Shown here one piece after another: positions 23,946 through 35,827 of a DNA stretch of 64,000 nucleotides (within the stretch, counting starts at the first letter, position 1; each line of letters starts with the position of its first letter). The position numbers and the translations under genes were made by a program. The DNA is from Fusarium oxysporum f. sp. lycopersici 4287 (Eukaryota; Ascomycota; Sordariomycetes; Hypocreales; Nectriaceae), in assembly GCF_000149955.1 (NCBI RefSeq), contig NC_031000.1:468761-532760 (forward strand), written 5' to 3'. The notes below the pieces were generated by a model. It worked only from the letters and a program-made list of their open reading frames with translations. It was not told the origin of the DNA and did not search any database.

Positions 23946-25386
23946 TTATATGGCCAATTTCTTCTGTAGGAATGATTCTGATGCGTTCTTTTTATCTAGG
24001 GACCTTCCACACTTCCGTAGGACCAGTCTGATGTCTCTCTCGGCGTTTTCTGACGACCAATCGACCTTCAAAAGCAGTTTTTCGATATCGCAGCTTGACG
24101 AAGGCGTGTTGAAGATCTGACCCCTCTTCACGTTGGATTTGTGGTGCTGTGGCCCGATTTCTAGTAAGCCGCGGCGCTCATGGGGCTTCAGCCTCGCAAG
24201 AGCCTCATCAGCATCAACTGGGTAAATATCAGTTGCCTGAAACGAATGTCAGAAGTTCTTCTGACTGAAAGCTTTCTCCGAAGCTACTTTNNNNNNNNNN
24301 NNNNNNNNNNNNNNNNNNNNNNNNNNNNNNNNNNNNNNNNNNNNNNNNNNNNNNNNNNNNNNNNNNNNNNNNNNNNNNNNNNNNNNNNNNNNNNNNNNNN
24401 NNNNNNNNNNNNNNNNNNNNNNNNNNNNNNNNNNNNNNNNNNNNNNNNNNNNNNNNNNNNNNNNNNNNNNNNNNNNNNNNNNNNNNNNNNNNNNNNNNNN
24501 NNNNNNNNNNNNNNNNNNNNNNNNNNNNNNNNNNNNNNNNNNNNNNNNNNNNNNNNNNNNNNNNNNNNNNNNNNNNNNNNNNNNNNNNNNNNNNNNNNNN
24601 NNNNNNNNNNNNNNNNNNNNNNNNNNNNNNNNNNNNNNNNNNNNNNNNNNNNNNNNNNNNNNNNNNNNNNNNNNNNNNNNNNNNNNNNNNNNNNNNNNNN
24701 NNNNNNNNNNNNNCTGTCCTTGTGAGGTTTCTCCTGTATATATGATAAAGGGAGGCAGCCTTCGGCCGTTGGCGCAAATTGACTCTAAAATCGAGATCCA
24801 AGTGGAAGCATCACTTTGTATCTTCACTGCTGAAGTCGTTAGTACAGTCCCGACGACTATACCATTGAAAGACTCTCCTTCTTGCACTCCAGTTTCGTCA
24901 AGGTTGAAGATACGGCCTGAGCCGATGAGTTTGTCACGTATGATAGTTCCAAGGCCGAGGTAGTAATCTCTGAGACTTTTCTTCAGTGACTAGTTGTTTT
25001 CTCGCCGCCGAAATAAGTCGTGATGGCTTCAAAATAATGCTTGTATGACGGCTGAAGAACCGATCAACCCATCTCTTGCCGAGGTGTGGTCCCCAGTCGT
25101 TAAGTTCAGCAAGATGCTCAGCATATTGATGGATCTCTTGTTTCGTAAGAGGTTGGCGACCCTTTTCTCGTATGATAATAAAGTCAATGAGTTCCTGCTC
25201 TTGTATACGAGTTAATGAGAGAAATTTTTCATGTGCTATTTGCGTAGGTTGTGTGCCCTTGATTCGTCCTCTCAATTTCGAATATGGAACTCCCTCAGAC
25301 TTAGCTACACTGCGAATACTCGACTTCTTGATATCCTGAACGGCTCGGGTTAATACTGCTTCACTATCTGGTATCGAAGAACTCAT
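23946..25386 (-). pseudogene. pogo/Fot-type transposase, frameshifted and gapped
   Basis: Translation on the minus strand starts at ATG 25386 with a Psq-type helix-turn-helix (AVQDIKKSSIRSVAKSEGV, then YSKLRGRI). A CENP-B/Tc5-type DNA-binding region follows (LTKQEIHQYAEHLAE, WGPHLGKRWVDRFFSRH). The frame then breaks near 24980. In the next frame the DDE domain begins (RIFNLDETGVQEGES, with the first catalytic Asp; STWISILESICANGRRLPP). It then enters the gap at 24291-24713. Beyond the gap a C-terminal part is readable in yet another frame (ATDIYPVDADEALARLKP to the stop at 23946). At least two breaks make it non-functional as assembled. Confidence 0.8.
24291..24713. other. Assembly gap (423 N)
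   Basis: Run of N inside the DDE domain of the transposase. Confidence 0.99.
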
Positions 25387-26875
25387 ATTGAAAATTTGAA
25401 GAGAATTGAAGCATAATCGCGACCGTGAGATGCGTGTGTCATGGTGATGTGTTGAGGCGTTGAGACTATCACGAAACGGGCGGTGTGGGGGGGTGGGCGG
25501 CCTGGTGGTCAATTACGATAGTATGATGGCCCAGAGGGCATAACTGTACTTCCTAACACAGTGTGAAACAACGCTAGTGGCTAAGCGCGCCAATGAACCC
25601 ACGCTATGAATGGTCTTCATTACAATCGAACATCAGGACAGCCGTTTCGATATTCGTAAGGCCGGGCGTCGAATATATCTATTGACTCGACCTGCATTTG
25701 AGAGATGCCCCAACTTTAGTTCCCCTCCTATACTCTCGAGATGACAGGTATAGTGCGGGGCAAGGTCGGTAGTGGAGGCGCTTGTCACAGTTAGAGTTGA
25801 GGAGATACATATGGAAGCGTCATGGTGCCAGCTAATTATCTGCGGGAATGTAAATATCACAGTTGCACACCTTTGGGGGAAAAATTGCGTTAGGAAATTT
25901 GTCATCTCCTAAATGCCTTTTGCGGCAGCCGTCAACACCGGTTGGCATAGAGCATCGCCGAGCGCTGCTTTTTTAATCCTCCCCATTTGCATCTTTCGAG
26001 AACCAAGAATGCATACCAGAACCCGCAGAAACGGCGATATGCATGTCAAATCTAATCTGGCCAATATCTCATCCAGCAAGCCGCAATAGCTGTGGATAAG
26101 AATGAGACAGATGGAAGTCAGCTCTTGCAATCACGGCCTAACTTAGCGATAACCAATCAAATCACTCCCAAGACAGGCTCCCGGTAAGAGGTATAGACCA
26201 GTTGAAAACAAGAAGAACGTACTCCACGCAACTTAGGGGGCCTAATCTGTGTACGTCGGAATTTTCCGCTGGCCCGCGTTGGATGTTGTGGATGGGCGTG
26301 CGGGTGGGCGCTCTTTCTCGGCGGCCCCACTAAGCCCATGCCCTCCGTGCACGGAGAAAGAACATCCCGACAAGTAATTCAATTCGAATTATTTCACTCC
26401 AGAGACATATTAATGCTACTCAATAGGCATGCATTCATCTTCAGGTCGAAACCCACGCCTCGGCTGAATGTCGTTACGGATGGACTTACAAGTTATCAAA
26501 TACACGCTGCCGCCACTTGGCTTGGCTTTTTTATCGCTTCCACTTGGCTTCCCTTGAAGCTGCGGAAAATAGCTGTTGATAAAGGCTGTTGATAAAGGCT
26601 GTTTCAAGCAGAAGGTCCAAGTTTTTGGACCAGGTTGGCGCTACCCCACCGGGTATGTCGCCTAGTGAGATTTCCAGGGAAGTAAACCATGTACATGGGT
26701 ATGCAGAGCGAGTCTTTGCCCGTGCTCGTGAAAGTGCACGTTAGGGCGATGGAACCAATAACTACGGGAAAATGTGAGCAACTCGGTGAAAGGCGGAGGT
26801 TTTCCTCAGTACAGTAGTCTATCCCAGAACAACATCAAATACAATCCTTCGCTTTGACAATCACCATTGCATGTT

Positions 26876-27767
26876 TGCACCCTATGAACTATGCCAAATT
26901 AACTTAAATAAGCCTCTACTAAGGAGAGTTCTCTCTTTTAGCTCCACATTTGGAGGCCATAGACATGCTTCAACCTCCACTGCCCAATGGGCGGGGCTTC
27001 AAAAACTCTCGCACGGTCCCCAACACTAAAAGGTTGGGTCCCAGGCTAGCCTCACAAATTGCCCTTAATCTCAGGCAAATACCACCTTCGTGAACTGGTG
27101 GGGATGAAATGCAAGCCGTTTCAGCCCTTCAGAGCGAACGCACGGATAGTCCAATCAGTTTCTTACACGTTTCGGTGATCCAGATACCATGCTAGCGTCC
27201 TCATCCCTCTCGCGCCGTCCCTCCCAGCAAACAGGGAGTCAGGCTGTGGGGCCACTAAAACTGGATGCTGGATCGAGGACCTTAGCTATGAAGACTAGGC
27301 ACTTTTTTACGGAGAATTTCTTCCGAACCTATGCTTGTTAATGGTATGGAGTACTGAGCTACGGGTTGTTATCCATGCGGTTTCACATGCTTAAATTCAA
27401 TCTTTCCCTTCCCACCGCCCGTTGTGACCTGATCGGGCTAGCTGTCGGTTGCTCCGCGTCCTGTATTCGATTTTCATGAATATTGCAGGGTCATTTCGAT
27501 CGCGGCGACCTGTATGAGCGTCAGCACAGTAGCTTCTTTACCGCTAGTCATCCCGAGTTTCTAGCGTACGGTTCTTCACCTACTCAGAATCACCATCAGT
27601 AGCCCGGAACAATAGCCCAAAGGGCATCAAGGCGCTTCTAGATGTTTAGAGCTCCCTTCGGCTCTTCTCCTGCTGCTTTAGCCATCAGCTGAACTTCTTG
27701 TATAGAGATATACCCTGCGATCTCTCTTTACCTCGCGGACGATAGAGCCCCCAGGAGGCCGATAGAC
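26876..27767. other. Upstream region of bZIP gene 1
   Basis: About 900 nt without a recognisable gene, likely promoter and 5' UTR of the following bZIP gene. No specific site could be assigned. Confidence 0.4.
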
Positions 27768-28622
27768 ATGGGAGGCAACTCGACCTTGGGGACATCCTAC
27801 TCTCCCGAATCCCTTCCATGGGAGCAATGCTGGTGGCCAAACCAGCTAGTCCCGTTTGATTTATCAAAAGACAAGAGCAGTACGTCAAACAGTGTTTATA
27901 CGCAGACTGGTCCTCTGATCTATGGCCCCCTACATGACTACAACACTGATTTGACACGCCATTGGCAGTATACCGGCCATGAGATGAACTATATGAACAC
28001 GGGGAACAGTCACAATCCTGTCGTAGAGGATATACCCCTGTTTCCGGTTTCTGAGCATGGAAGTTCTAAGGAATCACCCGGCCAGGGCCATTGGCACTCA
28101 CCCTCGCCACAAAGGACACCAGATCGAAAGACAAATTGCTACTCTGACGACCTGACGCCTCGCAAATCCACTGGAAGAACTCCCCTAGGTGATCGAGATA
28201 TCAATCCACAGATAAAGAAGACGAGAAAATATTCACCTATTCGCCGCACGAGCAAAACCAGCAGCAACGGCGCTCATGCAGCCCAACAGGACAACGATCG
28301 CATGAAAAAAATCCGGGAACGAAACAGAATTGCTGCCAACAAGCTCCGTATCAAGCAGAGGGAAGAACAGCAGGGGCTTGAGTCTAGCAAGCAGGACCTG
28401 GAGCGTATCAACCGCGATCTTTCCACCTGCGTGGCCGACCTGACAGTCGAGGTGTATGAGCTTAAGATGCAACTTCTACAGCAGTCAGGATGCAATTGCA
28501 CCCTCATACAGAACTACCTCGCCCATGAGTCCCAGCGATACATGCAAACGTTGGTAGAGGAGCCGCAGTCAACGATCTTGTTTTTGCAGGCAGAGACCCC
28601 CATGCGATGCGAGCAAAAGTAA
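27768..28622 (+). CDS. bZIP transcription factor, ATF/CREB-like (paralogue 1)
   Basis: A single-exon frame of 284 codons starts at ATG 27768. The N-terminal 150 residues are polar and Ser/Pro-rich. The basic region is at about 181-199 (RERNRIAANKLRIKQRE, with the NxxAAxKxR signature of Atf/CREB proteins). A perfect leucine heptad follows at residues 204, 211, 218, 225 and 232. After the zipper comes GCNCTLIQNYLAHESQRY, a conserved tail of ATF-type fungal bZIPs. It should bind CRE-like sites as a dimer in the nucleus; stress response is the usual role of the family. It lies 7.2 kb upstream of a second, related bZIP gene in the same orientation, so the two could heterodimerise. Intact as seen. 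Confidence 0.85.
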   Translation: MGGNSTLGTSYSPESLPWEQCWWPNQLVPFDLSKDKSSTSNSVYTQTGPLIYGPLHDYNTDLTRHWQYTGHEMNYMNTGNSHNPVVEDIPLFPVSEHGSSKESPGQGHWHSPSPQRTPDRKTNCYSDDLTPRKSTGRTPLGDRDINPQIKKTRKYSPIRRTSKTSSNGAHAAQQDNDRMKKIRERNRIAANKLRIKQREEQQGLESSKQDLERINRDLSTCVADLTVEVYELKMQLLQQSGCNCTLIQNYLAHESQRYMQTLVEEPQSTILFLQAETPMRCEQK

Positions 28623-30484
28623 TGCAGGATTAGGACGGGTCTACGGAGGATGTCGCGGAGATACCCCCAGTCGTTCGATGTATATGGAGACGAGGGATGT
28701 CAAAGAAATGTCAAACAAACAAGTGGCGCCAGGCTTGAAAACTACATAATACTAATTTCTTTTTCCTTCCTACTTACGTGCCGCTAGGCCAGTGACCCGG
28801 GGTGAAGTACCTAGCCTTATAGGTGGTCCAGCTTCCAGGGGCAGCTGACCGAGCTAAACGCTCGGGTGGATAGCCCATATGATGTATCAATATGTGGTAG
28901 GTGCCGGATACCGGCCACACAAAAATGTCTCAGATTATCCTCCACCTCCCCACGATATCTAAGAGACTTTCATAATATAGGCAAAAGGTAACGGCGAGGA
29001 AGTTGTTGATATGTACATAGTCTGAGAGAGTAGCAGCGTCTGACGAAAGGATAAACACAATAGGATTAACTCTATGATAAGTTGGCTTCTCTTTGTCCAT
29101 ATCTTCCTCACTTTCGAAATAGGAGTCAGGATGAAAACCAAATCATAGTCTCGGGTGGAGGAGCTCATGCATGCAAGTTTAATCAACTCGTTCGCATGTA
29201 ACATCGCTTTTCGCAGAGATATAGAATTTACGTCTGCGCGTTGACCCTTGATTTAGCGAACTGATGCGGAGCTAAGGTAAGCTAAGATCCGTGCTGCCCT
29301 GACCCCTGCAGCGGCCTTGTTGCCCCCTTGTATTCAGCCTTTCAATGCAACATGCTGCTTTTGGGCATGTAAGCCAACATCTGTCATGCTTAGCCCTTCC
29401 AAAACCCTGCAAGGCCCCACACTTTGTTTTAATATCAAACGAACCAATCCGAGCCACAACATTAAGGGGCTAGGTTCCACCCACGGCCATAGCGGACGAC
29501 GCTGCAGACCTGCAGTTCTTCTCTCGCCAACATATGTAGCCACATTGACAAGGTGGAACCATCAAAACTCGTCCCGGTCGACGTTTCCCAAATTAGCGGA
29601 ACGCATAGTTATAGTTGGCCGTTGTCAGGACGGCGCTTAGTGGTGGAGACGTGATGAGTCCGTGCCCAAAGCCCCAACTGAAAACAGAATCCTGTCCTGC
29701 TGGGAAAGAGAACGATTTGGCAATAACTGCCGTCATCAACCAACAAAGAATGAATAAATGAATGAATTCATTCCGTCCGGGAGGATACGCCTCATAGGGC
29801 CCACAACGTTGTATCTCGTTACATTGTTTTCCCCACATTTTACCCTGACATCCTTAACCGTACCAGTCCTTACACCTTGCCACTCTCCCCAGCCTCGCTT
29901 GTCCCTGCGACAGTCCTGCGGGAAGGTCGACTTCTCCAAGTGTTCAGCATCCCTGCCGGTAGCCTTTGCAAGCTAAGCAGTCGGAATTTATGCCTCTATA
30001 GACATGATTGATATCTCTCAGTAGGTGATTTTGCTGTGCTTCTGTATCTTCAATGTCTTACTCCTTCCCTGTGCGGCCTCTCTTCCTTTCATGACTTTTA
30101 GTGGCATAACGGTTGAAAATGGCGTTTAAATGCATTCTTTCCACGCCTGTAGCTTGCCGTAGGGCTTCCAACGAGGGTGCCGGGTCTTCTTCTGTAAAAT
30201 GAAGCTATTAGCAAGTGCGACTTCGAGGAGGAAATTCCAAAAGCAGCGCCTGCCAAGGACTGCGGCGGAAGCGATACTCGTATGCTGTATAGGACCTTAT
30301 CCAGACTTGCCTATCCTGATATCATATCCGCTTAGCAGGATAGCAGAGATGATATCAGTCTAGGAGTTTTAGCAGCTTTAGCAGAGATGATATGACGACA
30401 GATATGTCTAAGCTTAAAGGTAAATATTTCATCCAATTCTAATCTAGATCATCATCCGAATCAACATGAACACTGCCGTTTATT
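28623..30484. other. Intergenic, no gene recognised
   Basis: About 1.9 kb. Short open frames on both strands show no domain. The right part (30100-30480) probably belongs to the 3' end of the hAT element. Confidence 0.4.
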
Positions 30485-32176
30485 TCACCGTTCCACAACA
30501 AGCCCTCTACCACCACGTGATGATGGTATAATGAGTCCTTCACGCAGCCAGTTGCCGATGCATTCAACCTTCTCCAGATTAACACATGACATCCTTTCCC
30601 GATCCCATGATAAAGTGCGTCTTCCTCCACTGAATGCAGACTCAGGGTCAGCAGAACCAGGGGGCACAGACAATATGTCGATGGCCACGCGACTGAGACG
30701 CGGATATGTTCGAACCTGGTCCCTCTGACACCACCAGACCAGAGGAGAGCCTTCGATCTTTATCGGCTGGTTGTGGATAAAGTTTTCGAGGTCAGCTACG
30801 TCCCTGGTTATGTCCTCGGCGACCATAATCTCGTTCAGAAGCCGATCGAGCTCGTTTGAGTGCCCTTGCTGCGACCTAGACGCTTCGCTCAGCGCTTGGG
30901 CAGGTCCGAGGGTGGGCACCATCTTGTATTCTTCCTCCATATCGAAAGTGCGTCCCTAATGGCAGCCTCGGCCCAGTCTCCCTTCCAGTTTATATCAAGG
31001 TATCGCGCTCGCTTCGACGGATCAAGGAGAAGGGCAGTTGCGTAGATAGGGGACTCCCCGGATAAAGCATAGTATTTATCGAGTACGAACCAGCCCATAT
31101 CAATAGAGTGCAACATGAGAGGATCATGTGTCTCCTCTGCTTCATAGAGCTCCTAAATAGAGGATCAGAAGCTAGTTGATTGAGTTAGGCGAAAGCTGAG
31201 ATGATACCTTCTTCTGCTCGTAGTGGCAAAGTAATATATCCATGATCATGAGGTTTTGCGAGAGCGTGGCCGTCACGCCTTGAGCCCACAAGGTCGTAGA
31301 CGTGAATGGTTGGAGAAACGCGTGCGTTTTCTCCAGGTAATCCCAATCAGAAGAGGTGAGAATATTGTCACCTAGAGCTTTGTCGTAGTCAAGTAGGAAC
31401 TGCTTTACTTGCTGCTTTTTTCCTTATCAGATTGTCGATCATCCTGTGCCATGAATTCCAGCGCGTATCGTTATCAATACCGAGCCGTAATTTGATGCGC
31501 TCATCCCATGCATCACTGTGGATAGGTGAGTTACGTAGCCACAGCCCGATCCGGTGTAGTTTGCGCAGCGCTGGCACCATAACCCAGCCCCCCCTTCTGG
31601 TGTTGTCTGACTTATTATCTGGCCTCAGTGGAGGATTTACCTTCTGAATGGAAGTTCTTTTGCATGCAACGCCGCCAGGATGCTCCGTCTGAGCTTCCAT
31701 ATGATCTGGCTGGTTTGTCGTATCACCACCAGACGCGTCGTTTAGGATGAAGTTGAACGGTTCGTAGTGCTCATCCCCAGTGATATCGCTAGCAGCATCG
31801 AGGGCGGCTTGAAGTGCTTCACGTGAAGACGCGAAAAGAAAGGCTTGAAGTGATAAGTTGATAACATGAAGGATACATCGGATACGGTGCCGTTTTGGAT
31901 CCCAGTTGATCTGCTATAGATTAGGCGACTAGATGGGAGAACAAAGCTGGAGTACGACGCACATTGCGGTCCTGCCTAAGCCTGGTTGATAAATGCTGCA
32001 AGCATGTGTCGTTTGATGCCGCATTATCACCCGTATGACAGCCGAGCTGATTCGCGATATCGTAAATATCGTCCACTTCCTCCGCCAGTGGATTCAGTGG
32101 AGTGGTTTGCAACCTTGGATGTGTACCAGCCTGAGTTTGTATCGGCATCAATTAGATCCTCGGAGAATCTACCTGA
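30485..32176 (-). pseudogene. hAT-family transposase, frameshifted, 5' end in gap
   Basis: Read on the minus strand, the pieces appear in hAT order. GDNAASNDTCLQHL (31990-32030) is followed by a 49-nt intron (31914-31962). Next come WDPKRHRIRCILHVINL, then WVMVPALRKLHRIGLWLR, then IDNDTRWNSWHRMI. The frame breaks at an A-run near 31415-31422 and continues as KQFLLDYDKALG and WDYLEKTHAFLQPFT. A 55-nt intron (31153-31207) precedes YYALSGESPIYATALLLDP. Another break lies near 30945. The C-terminal dimerisation region is clear: YPRLSRVAIDILSVPPGSAD, ESAFSGGRRTLSWDR, ending at 30485. Two frameshifts make it inactive. The 5' part is lost in the gap at 32177-32422. Confidence 0.85.
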
Positions 32177-32422
32177 NNNNNNNNNNNNNNNNNNNNNNNN
32201 NNNNNNNNNNNNNNNNNNNNNNNNNNNNNNNNNNNNNNNNNNNNNNNNNNNNNNNNNNNNNNNNNNNNNNNNNNNNNNNNNNNNNNNNNNNNNNNNNNNN
32301 NNNNNNNNNNNNNNNNNNNNNNNNNNNNNNNNNNNNNNNNNNNNNNNNNNNNNNNNNNNNNNNNNNNNNNNNNNNNNNNNNNNNNNNNNNNNNNNNNNNN
32401 NNNNNNNNNNNNNNNNNNNNNN
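32177..32422. other. Assembly gap (246 N)
   Basis: Run of N that hides the junction between the hAT element and the REG1-like gene. Confidence 0.99.
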
Positions 32423-33771
32423 CCATCAGAGAGTACTGAATTGTCCTCCTTCGCCGGCTTTCGCGACCTGTCCAGCTTCATTATCATTCCGTCTTCGGAA
32501 TTGGTATCGGTACTGATATCGCAGTCGTCGTCATCGTCGTCATCTTTAACTTCAACGGCGATACATTGCTCGACTTGATAACTGAAGTGGATGTGTTTAC
32601 GCTCAACACCTGACGATGAGATCCCTCTGTATGCTGACAATGGTAGCATACTAGAGGTATCACGGCTCATTGGTATCGAAGGGAAGGGGAATATATTGTG
32701 ATCCATCGTCACTGCTCGATCAAAGGAAAGCTCTCTTAATCGCCGGCTGTCTTTCTGCCTCGCCTGGGCCACTGGGGTTGCCTGCTCGTGGAAGGATGAT
32801 GTTGACAATGGCCTCAGCAGTATGATATCTGATATGCTCCTTTTCTTCAGGATAGTCTTCCTGTTAGTGTCGACTAGTGAGTTGGACTGGAGCAATGAGG
32901 CACCGGAAGGTCCAGTCTGCGTACAGTAGACCTTGCTAGCACCTTGCTGAACGGGCCCATATAGCCAACTCACATCACTATCTTTCAGCCTGCACAAAGT
33001 TAGCTTGATACTCCTGCCTAATTCCGTTATGTCCTTACCAGTTGAGTGTTTCGGGGGACATAGTCTTCAGGTTGTTTTTGTATTTTGTCCATGTTCTCCA
33101 GCATGCATTCTCCAAACGGGCGCTATTGGGGTCCTCTCCTCGGCGGGTGGTAATATATTTCCATGATGACAGGATTTCTTCCTCCTTCCAGTCATGAGAA
33201 AGGTAGTTGACATTCCTCCACAGTTGGGCGTTAATAGTAGTGCCAACTTCAGCGCGCTCGTAGAACTTTCCTAATTCTGGAGAACCCCGTGTTGACGTAT
33301 CAGCCGGATTATTATTGTCAACAGACGAGGCGTAGTACGGGTCGCCCGCCTGGAGATCCGACCGGCGTTCCAGGCCATCGTCCGGTGCTACAAAGAAACC
33401 GTCTTTCTGAAATTGGGGTAACCAAGCGTGCTCTGCCGACGGCTTGACCTAGTGAGTTCCTTCATTATAATCGGACGGGGTGGAAATATCCCCAAATGGT
33501 GTCGAGGAACAGGATATATCCATTGATTCGCCGTAGATAGGAGGAGGCGAGGAAGCTGAAGAGGCTGCGGTGTCTGGATGTTCAAGAGACTGATAGCATG
33601 TGTCGCTCGCTGGGTCTGCTCCAGACTGAGACGTCGTTGTCCTGCCCGCCAGTTGCGAGGGAGAATGGCATTCTTCCATTTCCGAGAAAACAAAGTAGCT
33701 GCTCCCTTCGGAGGAGGGTAGAGCGACCATCTGGATAGATGGTTCATAGAGCTGCCTCCTACACACCGCAC
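32423..33771 (-). pseudogene. REG1/HEX2-like protein phosphatase regulator with DUF1752 (AreA-GATA-like) domain, broken
   Basis: Read on the minus strand, the frame is blocked by a TAG at 33449-33451. On both sides of it the same frame is coding: upstream Ser/Pro-rich sequence, downstream VKPSAEHAWLPQFQKDGFF. Then come LWRNVNYLSHDWKEEEILSS and RLENACWRTWTKYKNNLKTM, the DUF1752 (GATA_AreA, PF08550) motif. A 49-nt intron (32990-33038) follows, then LKDSDVSWLYGP. Later KHIHFSYQVEQCIAVEV is an RVxF-like PP1-docking motif followed by an acidic run, as in yeast Reg1 relatives, which target PP1 in glucose repression. The C-terminus is lost in the gap beside the hAT element. The stop looks like a CAG-to-TAG change. 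Most likely a decaying paralogue. Confidence 0.75.
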
Positions 33772-35827
33772 GTCATACAGGGGTATATCTAGGCTGCTCG
33801 TTTTGAAGTGTAATGAAAGCTCCGGTTTTTTGGGTTGTTAGAATTCGCCCCTGATCTCAAGGGTAGCTCCGGTGTGTGCGACCGTTGGCGAGAAAAGGAA
33901 GGTTGAGATCCCAATGACTTAGGCGTGGCGCCGTGCCAATAATGGCCCATAGCAATCGAGATTGAAGAGGAGAGAGGAGTAGCTACGCCATGAAAGCGAT
34001 AGAGTGACATCATGAATCGCACTCTCTGCGAGGTGTCAGTTTACAGTGAACAGCCCCTCTTCATCTTGGCAATCAGTCATATTCACATGCCAACCACTCC
34101 CGGATATCAGGGATACTGCTAGGAAACTCATCCTGCGGTACCGTTGCAGATTGATCGGAGAGTTTCGAGCCACCGCGCCATGGCATCTAAGCCTGTACTC
34201 GGTATAACACCTCAGTGATGCATCACTTGCCTAATTGACATTTGTAGCTTAACTCAAAATGCCTTCTCTTCACTTAGTGAGAGCAATGTGCAGCACAGCG
34301 CGCAGTGTACAGTGTGCAGGCGCTGGATTTGGGGCGGGAACGGAAAATGACGGTGACGCAAAAAGAATTCACTACGCCAGTAAAAGTGGAAAATTTTGGC
34401 GACACTCAAAGATTTGGGCTCCGCCGTCACACTTCCGTGGGTTGTACTGTTGCTTAGATGTTGTCGCTGTCGTTGGTGGACGCGTGCTATTCGTGGCGTG
34501 CTCCCTCGAGTCAAAACAACGCGGAGGTAGATGCAAGGACCGGTTGAAGTCCATTGAGTTCTTTTGTGGCTGCTGTTTCCAAAAATCTCATTCTCACTGT
34601 TTGTTAGTTAATTGCAATATGACGGTTCGTCCGCGCGAGGATTCTAAATGTGGAAAACGCACTTCTGACGTCGGTGACGAAGGGTTGCATATGCAGTGAC
34701 CACCAGTCAAAACTGATGTCATCAAGAAACGCACAACTAGCTTGGGCAGACTTTTGAGTTATCTACGGCGCGATCTTATGCACCATATCGACTCCCATTG
34801 GCGCTGACATACTGACGATCCACAGTGTCTGCGGAGCCTCGAGAGCTACCGGTAAGAGCACCTACCAATCATCAACTACCACACAGCAGACATCCGACGC
34901 TCTCTATGGCTCCAACACAGAGTTTATGTGGTGTCAGGGGATGGAGTAGAAATGTGACGCAGATGGCCGAAACTCAGATGTATCCTCATCTGGCCCCACT
35001 ACTCGGCGCCTTCCGGTGAGCTGTGTATCTAGTTATCCTCTATGCAGAGCCCTCGTCCCTAAAAGTCCAAGCACAATCACATGCCTGCACATACCATAAA
35101 CCGTCCACCCATCCCCCGCCTTCGCAACCTCGTTGGTGCCCATTCAAGCCACTGCATATCAGAACTCCAACAGCTTCAAAGCAAGTCGATCATTTTTACA
35201 TGCATGGCTCTGTGTGTTTTATTGCCCTAGTGAAATTGCCTGTCCCTTGAGAACTCAACGATATGGACGATGACTAATTGCTAGACACCGAAAACCTTGG
35301 CAGATTGGCCAATCAGAACCTCATATGTCATCTCCTCAAAGAAAGCGATTTTTGATCTCCTCGGGTTTCGAAGCTGGGCGTTTGAACATCCGGCTCCCAT
35401 GGGCAAAGTCTGTTTTCTGCTCATGGCCTGGTTGTCCTAGGATTAAGCTTAGTCTCTGCTGATGCTGTGTTACTGACTAGTTTCAGATAAGCTTTTGCGC
35501 ACTGTGTCCGGCACCGCAGTCCGGTCTGTTAGTTGCTTGTGAAGGCTGCCATATTTAATCCTCGCATCCTCCTCGATCCGCCCGTGCCCTACTCATGTCG
35601 TTTGGCCCACCTACTTGGGCAATTCTCCTTGAATTCCCTCTTCTGCCATATCCAGAGCGTCAACCTAGGCCTTTAAAGGTCTCTCATCGTAGCTTATTAA
35701 CGGGGCTAGCATTTACAGTCCACGGGCCTAGATCATTTTGTATGATCTTCGTATAGTCCTGTTCTTCACCTCTGGGTGATCTTGCCTTCGATTCTCACTC
35801 AGAAGTTATCGCCACCACACCATATTA
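33772..35827. other. Intergenic, upstream of bZIP gene 2
   Basis: About 2 kb without a supported gene. It likely contains regulatory DNA of the second bZIP gene and the 5' flank of the broken REG1-like gene. No site can be named. Confidence 0.4.

Larger units (their letters stand above)
23647..25518 (-). mobile_element. pogo/Fot-type DNA transposon with TIRs and TA duplication
   Basis: The ends are inverted repeats: TCGTAATTGACCACCAG at 23647-23663 and its complement at 25502-25518, followed inward by imperfect C-rich continuation (ACCACCC/GCCGCCC, CCCCCC). TA dinucleotides flank both ends (23645-23646 and 25519-25520), as expected for Tc1/mariner-pogo insertion. The related repeat copy B (39745-41340) lacks this segment and so shows the empty site. 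Length is 1872 nt including 423 N. Confidence 0.85.
23480..26875 (-). repeat. Unknown dispersed repeat, copy A (interrupted by a DNA transposon)
   Basis: Leaving out the transposon at 23647-25518, this region matches 39745-41340 in reverse complement over about 1.5-1.6 kb. Clear blocks include 26018-26062 with 40515-40558, 26200-26405 with 40200-40420, 26480-26680 with 39930-40110, 26690-26870 with 39750-39930, and 23540-23625 with 41190-41310. Copy A has about 120 nt near 25660-25780 that copy B lacks. Neither copy has a long open frame or a recognisable product. Confidence 0.8.

Noticed and set aside
24180..24887. Long frames containing N on both strands (also at 4768, 18651, 21777-22681, 31986-32997, 62637-63485)
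   Set aside because: Their length comes from runs of N. Only the parts outside gaps that match known domains were kept.
29317..29640. 107-codon plus-strand frame
   Set aside because: No domain, composition looks random, and an overlapping minus frame of similar quality exists.
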